From the NCBI GenBank assembly GCA_963751395.1, contig CAVVUC010000002.1, forward strand, positions 1,736,001 through 1,800,000: a stretch of DNA of 64,000 bases, written 5' to 3'. The notes under the pieces were generated by a model. That model made no database searches. It saw nothing but the letters and a program-made list of their open reading frames with translations, and was not told the origin of the DNA. This DNA comes from CAVVUC01 sp963751395 (lineage in GTDB: Bacteria > Verrucomicrobiota > Verrucomicrobiia > Chthoniobacterales > Chthoniobacteraceae). Below are positions 55,093 through 61,743 of the stretch, piece by piece (within the stretch, counting starts at the first letter, position 1; the number at the start of each line of letters is the position of its first letter). The position numbers and the translations under genes are program-made.

Positions 55093-57902
55093 TTCCCCTC
55101 CTTCAACTTCTGCACGGTCAGCAATTCATTCCCGCGATCGTCGATTACCTTTACGGCGATTTCCTTTTGCTCACCGGCGGTGAAGGGTGCGCTTACCGTC
55201 CCGGCGAGGTGATCCCACACGGTTTCGTCATAGTCGCCTTTCAGTGCCTTCTTGAGGTTTTCCCATGCGCCGGTGCGGGGGAAGAAGGCTTGGGTGACGT
55301 GGAAGACGCGGCCGTTGTAATCGGTATCAAGGAACCATGCGGGCACGTCGGTGCCGTTGCGATGTTGCACTTCCATCGTGATGGGGTCGAAGACATCGAG
55401 GCCGAGCAGTTCTACCTGCCACTCTTCCTCATTTTGGATTTTAGATTTTGGATTTTGGATTCTTGTTACCTTCACATCCGGCAGGCCGCAGACGCTGAAG
55501 ATTTGGCTGCTGCGCATGTTCTTCAAAAGGTCGCCCATGAGCAAGTCGGGAGTCGCCTGGACATAAGTCGCCGGGACGCCGAAGACAGCTTCGCAGTTCT
55601 CGATGGTTTCGCGCGCTTTTGCTTCGATGGAAAAGCCGATGACGTATAAGTGCGAATAGCTCTTGCCGTAGGCTTCGCGCGCGGCTTCTTCGACCAGGCG
55701 CGTGCTGACCGCGCCGTTCTCGGGGCCGAAGACGAAGGCCACCGGCTGCGAGTCGCGTTCCAGCGCGGGTTGCTTCGATGCGTCGTCGGCGAGGTTCGAC
55801 AGCGAAGGTTTGTCCACCAAGGCTTCCGCGCTGAGACTGAGTGTGCGGGCGGGCGGGCGGATGTTGCGGAAGGTCACGGTGCGGTTGCCGTCGAGACGGA
55901 GCACCGGAGATTTGCGCAGCACTTCGAGCATCCGCGCGGTGAAGTCCGCGTAGGTCTCGCTCTGGAGACCGGGCGTCTCCGGTTCCTCGTCGAAGCCGTG
56001 CGCGACGGGGATGGTGGCCTCGACCACGAACGGGCCGCAGACGCGCGTGATGCTCTTGAGTTCCTCCGGCCGATCCACCAGCACTTCCTCGGCGGGCGGT
56101 TCGTTGTTGGCGATGCTCTTGAGCGTGATGTGCGGGACGATGCCGCCCACTTCCTCGCCTTTCTTGTTCTGCCGGCGCTGGTAAACGAAGCCGCCGGCGG
56201 GGCCGAGCGCGTCTTCCTTCAATTCATGCCACGGGAAAGTGGCGGTGAGCAAACGCTGGCGCGCGAGAGCCAGCGGCACGCGGCTGGTATCGCAAGTAAT
56301 CCAGCGGCGTCCCCACTGCTCGGCCACGTAAGCCGTAGTGCCGCTCCCGCAAGTCGGGTCTAAGATTAAGTCGCCGGGATCGGTGGTCATGAGCAAGCAA
56401 CGTTCGATAACCTTAGTGTTAGTCTGAACAACGTAATAGCGAGTTTCGGCATAACCACCGGTTGAGGTATCTGTCCAAAGGTTACTAAGTGGAGAGTATG
56501 GAAAGTCCGATGCGAATCTTCGATAAGCCAAGGTAGTGCCGTAAGCTTCCAAGCGTTCAGCCAACTCAAGGTTCTTAAGTCCCTTCAAGTCTGTCTTAAA
56601 GGTGCCACGACCTGGAGTATAAACCTTCCCTTTAAAGGTATAGGTTCTAACATCGCCTTCGTTGGCGGGGCGCTGACTTGTAAGATTGTCGCGACGATAG
56701 ACCCTTGCTCCACTTGGCAAAGCACTCCAGTCGTTACGTTCATCAGAAGTCATCCGCCTATGTGTTCCATCCGGCAGGCGAACGTAGTCGTAATTAACCC
56801 AACCTTCTCCGAGTCGCTGCAAGTAAAGTTCTCGAATCTTAAGCCGGGTAACATCGCGTGCATACCAAAGCAGATAGTCGGCGACTGACGAAACGCCTTC
56901 TCCAGAAGCACTGGTAGTTTTTTGAAAGACCACAACACTTACAAAATTCTCCGCCCCGAACACCTCATCCATGACTTCGCGGACGTGGTGTAAGTTTTCA
57001 TCCGAAATCTGCACGAAGACGCTGCCGCTGGGATGAAGTAACTCACGACTTAGCAGCAACCGATCCCGCAAGTAAGTAAGATAGGAGTGCAGACCCAGCT
57101 CCCAGGTGTCGCGATAAGCCTGCACCATCTCCGGCTCGCGCGTCATGTCGGCGTCGTCGCCGTGGCTCACGTCGCGTTTGCGGACGAAGGGCTGGAAGTT
57201 GCTGCCGAACTTCACGCCGTAGGGCGGGTCCATGTAGATCATCTGCACCTGGCCGCCGAGGGATTCGTAGCGGAGCAGCGAGTTCATCACCACCAGCGAG
57301 TCGCCGAGCATCATGCGGTTCACCCAGCCCTCGCGGTATTCGTAGGCGCGCAGCACCTGGTCGCTCACGGAATGGCGCGGGTCGCCGAAGAGATCGGCCA
57401 TGAAGTCAAGGTTCTGGTCGCGTTTGTGTCCCGTGAGCGTCTCGATGATGGCGCGGGTGGAGAGCCGCTCGTGGACGAAGAGCGGGAGCGTGGGCACGTC
57501 GAAGGAAAGGCGCTCGGCTTTGCCGGTCCAATTCAGGAACGCGCCGGAGATGCGGCGGAGACGGTCCTGGGCATTTTGGATTTTGGATTTTAGATTTTGG
57601 ATTTCCTTGTCGCGCTCGCCGGTGGCCGGTTGCTTCGGCAAATCCGCAATCCGCAATCCGCAATCCGCAATTTCTTTGATCAGAGCTTCACCTTGTTCGC
57701 GCGCGGGGTTCTGCCCATCCCATTCCAGCGCGGGCGAGAGCGACGAGTCGTAGCGATAGGTCTGCGGCGGCTTGTGTTTCTTGAACTGCGCCTGAGTGCC
57801 GACTTCCGGGCGCAACGCAAGATCGGCCTCGGGATGTGTGTAGTTGGCGGCTTCCCTGGCAAGTGCGGCGCGTCGGGGTTTGGAGCCTTTTGGCTTGGGC
57901 AT
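55089..57902 (-). CDS. Beta-class adenine DNA methyltransferase (type III Mod-like) with heptanucleotide tracts
   Basis: 937 residues. The catalytic DPPY motif (225-228, MIYMDPPYGVKFG) precedes the SAM-binding DPTCGSGTTAYVAEQWGRRWI (about 510), the beta-class order. The central target-recognition region and the long C-terminal region differ from standard Mod proteins. Three 28-bp tracts of 7-bp repeats encode IQNLKSKIQN (101-110), GLRIADLP (about 82-89) and IQNPKSKIQN near the C-terminus. First gene of the unit, with ATGA overlap to the ATPase. Probably the modification part of a restriction-type defence. Confidence 0.85.
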   Translation of the reverse strand: MPKPKGSKPRRAALAREAANYTHPEADLALRPEVGTQAQFKKHKPPQTYRYDSSLSPALEWDGQNPAREQGEALIKEIADCGLRIADLPKQPATGERDKEIQNLKSKIQNAQDRLRRISGAFLNWTGKAERLSFDVPTLPLFVHERLSTRAIIETLTGHKRDQNLDFMADLFGDPRHSVSDQVLRAYEYREGWVNRMMLGDSLVVMNSLLRYESLGGQVQMIYMDPPYGVKFGSNFQPFVRKRDVSHGDDADMTREPEMVQAYRDTWELGLHSYLTYLRDRLLLSRELLHPSGSVFVQISDENLHHVREVMDEVFGAENFVSVVVFQKTTSASGEGVSSVADYLLWYARDVTRLKIRELYLQRLGEGWVNYDYVRLPDGTHRRMTSDERNDWSALPSGARVYRRDNLTSQRPANEGDVRTYTFKGKVYTPGRGTFKTDLKGLKNLELAERLEAYGTTLAYRRFASDFPYSPLSNLWTDTSTGGYAETRYYVVQTNTKVIERCLLMTTDPGDLILDPTCGSGTTAYVAEQWGRRWITCDTSRVPLALARQRLLTATFPWHELKEDALGPAGGFVYQRRQNKKGEEVGGIVPHITLKSIANNEPPAEEVLVDRPEELKSITRVCGPFVVEATIPVAHGFDEEPETPGLQSETYADFTARMLEVLRKSPVLRLDGNRTVTFRNIRPPARTLSLSAEALVDKPSLSNLADDASKQPALERDSQPVAFVFGPENGAVSTRLVEEAAREAYGKSYSHLYVIGFSIEAKARETIENCEAVFGVPATYVQATPDLLMGDLLKNMRSSQIFSVCGLPDVKVTRIQNPKSKIQNEEEWQVELLGLDVFDPITMEVQHRNGTDVPAWFLDTDYNGRVFHVTQAFFPRTGAWENLKKALKGDYDETVWDHLAGTVSAPFTAGEQKEIAVKVIDDRGNELLTVQKLKEGK
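55431..55458. repeat. 4 x 7-bp tandem repeat in the methyltransferase gene (C-terminal part)
   Basis: Units ATTTTGG, ATTTTAG, ATTTTGG, ATTTTGG on the + strand. Copy changes of one unit would shift the reading frame, as 7 is not a multiple of 3. Confidence 0.85.
57573..57600. repeat. 4 x 7-bp tandem repeat in the methyltransferase gene (N-terminal part, first tract)
   Basis: Units ATTTTGG, ATTTTGG, ATTTTAG, ATTTTGG on the + strand: the same unit as the tract at 55431, with a different order. It encodes IQNLKSKIQN. Confidence 0.85.
57641..57668. repeat. 4 x 7-bp tandem repeat in the methyltransferase gene (N-terminal part, second tract)
   Basis: Four exact copies of AATCCGC on the + strand. 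It encodes part of IADCGLRIADLP. Only 40 bp from the ATTTTGG tract. Confidence 0.9.
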
Positions 57903-57970
57903 GGGAAATCAGTTAGCAGGGCACGCGGAGAATGGGAGCAAAAAGCGCATCGGTGTTCTGCGAGCCGTTG

Positions 57971-59212
57971 CTAAACGCGTCGCAGTTCTTCGGCGAGAAT
58001 TTCGATTCCGCGCCGCACGGATTCCGGCTCGGCGCAGTAAGTCAGGCGGAGGCATTCCTGTTTGTGCCGCCACGGTTCGTCGAGTCCGGGGAAGAAGTAA
58101 CTGCCGGGGACGACGAGCACTTTTCTCGCTTTCAGCCGCTCATATAGCTCGCGGTCGCTGATCGGCAGGTCGCGAAACCACAGCCACAAAAAGAACGCGC
58201 CCTCGCAGACGTGGACGTGGTAATCGAGCGCGTCGTCGAAACACTCCGCGATCCACTGCTGCGTTTGCAGGCTGCGCGTCTCGTAGAAAGGCCGGATCAC
58301 CTGCCCGCACAGCGTCGCGATCTCCCCGCTTGCGAACAGCGGTCGCGTGATCGTCTGCCCGATGGAACTCGTGGACAGAACGATGGCGGCGTTCATGACG
58401 GAGAGCCGTTTGATCACGTCCTTCGCGGCCACGACGATGCCGGTGCGTGTCGCCGGCAGGCCGAGTTTCGACAGGCTGAAGGTGTGGATGATGTGCTCGT
58501 TCCAAACCGGCTGCACCTCGCAAAAAACCACGCCCGGAAACGGCTGGCCGTAAGCGTTGTCGATGATGAGGTAAATGCCGCGCTCGGCAGCCAGCGCTGC
58601 GAGTCGCGCGATTTCGTCATCGGTGACAACATTCGCCGTGGGATTGGTCGGACGCGAGAGACAGATCGCCGCGATGTCGCCGGTGACTTCGCCAAAATCG
58701 ATGCGGTATTTGAACCGGTGCGGCGGCAGCATTTCGATGCGCGGCTTCCACGCGGCAAACATCCCCTCGGCGATTCCCTGGTCGCTGTAGCCGATGTATT
58801 CCGGCACGAGCGGAAACAGAATTTTCCGCGATGCGCCAGCAGTCGAGCCTGCGAGCATGTTGAACAGCAGGAAGTTCGCGGTCTGGCTTCCGGTCGTCAC
58901 CGCGATGTTGCCGGCATCGAGCTCCCATCCGAACGTCGCACGAAGAAACTCGGCCATTGTTTCCAAGAACTCCGGCCTGCCGCGCGGCGAATCGTAATCG
59001 CCTAGCATCGCCTCCATCGCTCCTGGTTCCGCAAGAATCTCCTGCATCCGCCGCCGCCAAACCGTCTCGACTTCGGGAATGTGCGCGGGATTTCCACCAC
59101 CCATCATGATCATTCCGCCGGTGCTCAGCGCCTGTCCGAGATCCTCCATCAGCTCGTGGATGCCGCAGTGCGCGGAGAATTTTTGGCCGAAATCGGAGAG
59201 ATGCTTTTTCAA
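57971..59212 (-). CDS. avtA: Valine--pyruvate aminotransferase (class I/II)
   Basis: 413 residues, the length expected for AvtA. It begins MKKHLSDFGQKFSAHCGIHELMEDLGQAL and carries GGMIMMGGGNPAHIPEV, DYDSPRGRPEFLETMAEFL, the PLP lysine in HTFSLSKLGLPATRTG and the substrate-binding Arg in CLRLTYC. It links valine and alanine synthesis by transferring amino groups between the corresponding 2-oxo acids. Separated from the YoeB pair by 108 bp. Confidence 0.85.
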   Translation of the reverse strand: MKKHLSDFGQKFSAHCGIHELMEDLGQALSTGGMIMMGGGNPAHIPEVETVWRRRMQEILAEPGAMEAMLGDYDSPRGRPEFLETMAEFLRATFGWELDAGNIAVTTGSQTANFLLFNMLAGSTAGASRKILFPLVPEYIGYSDQGIAEGMFAAWKPRIEMLPPHRFKYRIDFGEVTGDIAAICLSRPTNPTANVVTDDEIARLAALAAERGIYLIIDNAYGQPFPGVVFCEVQPVWNEHIIHTFSLSKLGLPATRTGIVVAAKDVIKRLSVMNAAIVLSTSSIGQTITRPLFASGEIATLCGQVIRPFYETRSLQTQQWIAECFDDALDYHVHVCEGAFFLWLWFRDLPISDRELYERLKARKVLVVPGSYFFPGLDEPWRHKQECLRLTYCAEPESVRRGIEILAEELRRV

Positions 59213-59320
59213 AACGATTGAGTCCGGACACTAGCGAGCGTGTTCCGCAAAGTCGAAGCATCTCATTCCATGAGCGAACGAAAGACGGGAACCACTTCTG
59301 CGGAAGGCACGCAAATCCTG

Positions 59321-59578
59321 TCAGTAGTGATACCGGCACGAAACAACCACCAGCGCATCTTCCGTCACCTTGTACACCAGCCGGTGCTCTTGCGTAATGC
59401 GCCGCGACCAATACCCCTTCAACTCGTGCTTCAGCGGCTCCGGCTTGCCAATGCATTCAAAAGGACTGCGCATTGTCTCCGAGATCAACCTCGTCAGCTT
59501 CTCGAAAACGCCTGCGTCGCGCTTCGACCACTCGGTAAACTGCTCGAACGCTTCTGCGTGGAATACCACGCGCCTCAC
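59321..59578 (-). CDS. yoeB: YoeB-family mRNA interferase toxin
   Basis: 85 residues, a typical YoeB length. Sequence MRRVVFHAEAFEQFTEWSKRDAGVFEKLTRLI, then the active-site stretch GKPEPLKHELKGYWSRRITQEHRLVYKV and the conserved end VVSCRYHY, where the C-terminal Tyr and the preceding His act in RNA cleavage on the ribosome. Overlaps the antitoxin stop by 4 bp. Confidence 0.92.
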   Translation of the reverse strand: MRRVVFHAEAFEQFTEWSKRDAGVFEKLTRLISETMRSPFECIGKPEPLKHELKGYWSRRITQEHRLVYKVTEDALVVVSCRYHY

Positions 59579-59799
59579 GAAAAAAGCCCCTGCTCCGGAT
59601 TCACGAGATTCCGCCCCGCCTCGACGTCTTCCACCGCCTTCAGCAGCCGCTCGCGGTTCGCGGGTGAGCGCAACAAGTAATCCGTCTCATCTGTCTCGCT
59701 GACCGCGATCTCGATTTCTCGATGCCGGAAAGCGGTCTTCAAACTTTCCAAAAAGCTTTCATCCAATTCGTCTGCGTTGAGGCGATAGACAGTGAACAT
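59575..59799 (-). CDS. YefM-like antitoxin with an unusual N-terminus
   Basis: 74 residues from ATG 59799. The toxin-binding half is YefM-like (DETDYLLRSPANRERLLKAVEDVEAGRNLV), but the N-terminus (MFTVYRLNADELDESFLESLKTAF) lacks the Phd-type DNA-binding domain usual for YefM. It would neutralise YoeB; its ability to repress the operon is uncertain. Gene order is antitoxin first, with a 4-bp overlap. Confidence 0.75.
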   Translation of the reverse strand: MFTVYRLNADELDESFLESLKTAFRHREIEIAVSETDETDYLLRSPANRERLLKAVEDVEAGRNLVNPEQGLFS

Positions 59800-60024
59800 G
59801 GATTTACTCTTAGGCGACACATTCCATTTTGGCAAACTCGCATCACGGCGCATGACGAAACGGACTTCGGGAGCGAGAGAAAAAGACGGATGCTGGTCTT
59901 TTCGCAAAGGCTCTTGCCCGATGAGTATTGCAGATGCATCGTGCTGGCCGTTCATCCGGCGTAAATAAAGTGTGCAAAGCTGCTTGTTTTGGGTAGAATG
60001 GTGGCAGCGAAAGGAGAGTTCCTC

Positions 60025-60990
60025 ATGAACTTCAAAAAATTACTCCATGTTCTCGCAATCCTATTTTCCTCTCTCGTCTCGATGCTTTCGTATGGGCATT
60101 TGAAACCTGAGCCGGCCAAGAAGGCCAAAAAAGGAGGCGAGAGCGAATTATCCAGAAAAGATGAAAGCAATTCCGATGAGCAATCGGCCGCCGAGGCAGC
60201 CGATCCGCCTCCGCGTACCGGCGCGCCGCTCAAGCTCGATCCTGCGTTGATGGCGAGCGCGGAGTTGTCCACGCCGTTGCCCATCGCTTCAACGATCACC
60301 GCCGTTTCCTATACTTCCCCGGTGGTCGATCAGGTGCGCTATCCATGGAAGCGGCAGATTGTGACGACGACATTCTGGATCGGAGAAACGCCGACCAAAC
60401 GGAATCCAGTTCCGAACCATAAGAGTTCGTGGGATGAGAAGTGGGCGAGGAATTACGGTGGCATGGACGACCCCGATCCGGCGAATCGCAGCAATTATCT
60501 CCCCGTGAACTTCACCCCGAAGCAGAATCCATTTTACGTGGCGCTGCCCTATAACGATCTCGAAAAGGGCGGACGCAAGTCAGAGGCATCGCGCGTGATT
60601 CCGTGGTTCAAAGAGGCGGATCAGGGCGATAACAAGTCGGTCTGCAAAGGCCGTTGGATCGCGATTCGTTTCAAGGACAAAGTCGCCTATGCGCAGTGGG
60701 AGGATGCGGGACCGTTCCGGACCGATCATTGGGAATACGTGTTCGGCAACGAACGGCCGAAACCCAATTTGAATCGTGGAGCCGGTCTCGATGTCTCGCC
60801 GGCGGTGCGGGATTACCTCGGCATGAACGACACCGACGTGACCGACTGGCGCTTCGTTGATTTCGACGAAGTCCCGCAAGGGCCGTGGGCGATGCACGGC
60901 GACAACAACACGTTCGTGATGAACGCTCGCACTCAGGAAATGCGCCTCGCTCAGTCGAAAGCATCGCCGCGCGTGATGGTGCGCGAGTAG
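60025..60990 (+). CDS. Secreted protein with RlpA/DPBB-like core
   Basis: 321 residues from ATG 60025, preceded by AAGGAGA at about 60011-60017. A signal-type segment (MNFKKLLHVLAILFSSLVSMLSYG) precedes a Lys/Glu/Ala-rich linker and the core QIVTTTFWIGETPTKRNPVPN, WIAIRFKDKVAYAQWEDAGPFRTDHWEYVFG, GLDVSPAVRDYLGM. The DAGPF-to-LDVSPAVRDYLG pattern matches the double-psi beta-barrel of RlpA proteins. Function unknown, perhaps cell-wall related. Confidence 0.65.
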   Translation: MNFKKLLHVLAILFSSLVSMLSYGHLKPEPAKKAKKGGESELSRKDESNSDEQSAAEAADPPPRTGAPLKLDPALMASAELSTPLPIASTITAVSYTSPVVDQVRYPWKRQIVTTTFWIGETPTKRNPVPNHKSSWDEKWARNYGGMDDPDPANRSNYLPVNFTPKQNPFYVALPYNDLEKGGRKSEASRVIPWFKEADQGDNKSVCKGRWIAIRFKDKVAYAQWEDAGPFRTDHWEYVFGNERPKPNLNRGAGLDVSPAVRDYLGMNDTDVTDWRFVDFDEVPQGPWAMHGDNNTFVMNARTQEMRLAQSKASPRVMVRE

Positions 60991-61000
60991 CAGTCGCGGC

Positions 61001-61333
61001 TTACAAACGGATCGCGCGCAATGCGGGATCGGGCTGCTGGCGATACAGGACGGCAACATTGCCGACGCGCATGACGAGTTCGCTCGAGGATTTTTCCGCA
61101 AGGACGGGCACGAGTTCTTTCTTCTGCTCCTTGAATTCGCTGAACCGGATCTTCACCAACTCATGACGCGCCAGTTCTTCGTCGAGGCTTTTTAGAAATG
61201 CGTCGCTGATGCCGTTCCTGCCGACTTTCATCGACGGTTCGAGCTTTTGTGCGAGCGCTTTGAGCTTTCGCTTTTGTGCGCCTGTGAGTGGGGGTTGGGG
61301 ATTCAAGACAGTGGTTCCTTTTTCGAGCATCAC
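61001..61333 (-). CDS. yhbY: YhbY-family ribosome assembly RNA-binding protein
   Basis: 110 residues. CRM domain: LTGAQKRKLKALAQKLEPSMKVGRNGISDAFLKSLDEELARHELVKIRF, with the GxxG-like GRNG loop. It binds pre-50S ribosomal particles. Converges with the DPBB-like gene, 10 bp apart. Confidence 0.88.
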   Translation of the reverse strand: MMLEKGTTVLNPQPPLTGAQKRKLKALAQKLEPSMKVGRNGISDAFLKSLDEELARHELVKIRFSEFKEQKKELVPVLAEKSSSELVMRVGNVAVLYRQQPDPALRAIRL

Positions 61334-61387
61334 GGTTCGAGTCCGCAGTGTATCAGGTCACGACACGACTGCAAAAGGAACTCACCA

Positions 61388-61606
61388 TCACGCGGAGGAT
61401 GCGCAGGAACGGCAGATCAGCGTTCCAGCGTCGCCGGTGGCCACGCCTGGAAGCAGCGAGCCGTTTGAATCGAGACAATTTGCGCCGCAGCAGACACACG
61501 CCGTTGAATGACAATCCGAGCAGAGGTTCCAGATCATCAGTCCCATGCGCCTGTAGTTCTCCGCGAGTGGTCCCAGCGGCCCATGACAAACACAGCAACC
61601 ATTCAT
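61388..61606 (-). CDS. Cysteine-rich small protein, probably zinc-binding
   Basis: 72 residues from ATG 61606 (an upstream ATG at 61675 would add 23). Cysteine pairs CCVC, CSDC, CVCC, C and CRSC are spaced like treble-clef zinc ribbons (NGCCVCHGPLGPLAENYRRMG; LCSDCHSTACVCCGANC; LICRSCA). Two of them read CXXCH, but there is no signal peptide, so c-type haem attachment is unlikely. No family recognised. Confidence 0.5.
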   Translation of the reverse strand: MNGCCVCHGPLGPLAENYRRMGLMIWNLCSDCHSTACVCCGANCLDSNGSLLPGVATGDAGTLICRSCASSA

Positions 61607-61743
61607 ATTCGTAAATCCATTTCCAATTGTTTCCTGTCCATTTTTCGCCCGACATTGAGCAGGCATCATGCCCAAACGCTTATGGCATCAATGGCTGTGG
61701 TTTTAACGAGGTGTCCTCTGCGGTGCGGTCGCTCCGGGGCGAT

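Noticed and set aside
61388..61606. Small c-type cytochrome from two CXXCH motifs
   Set aside because: No signal peptide and too many other cysteine pairs; a zinc-binding fold is more likely.
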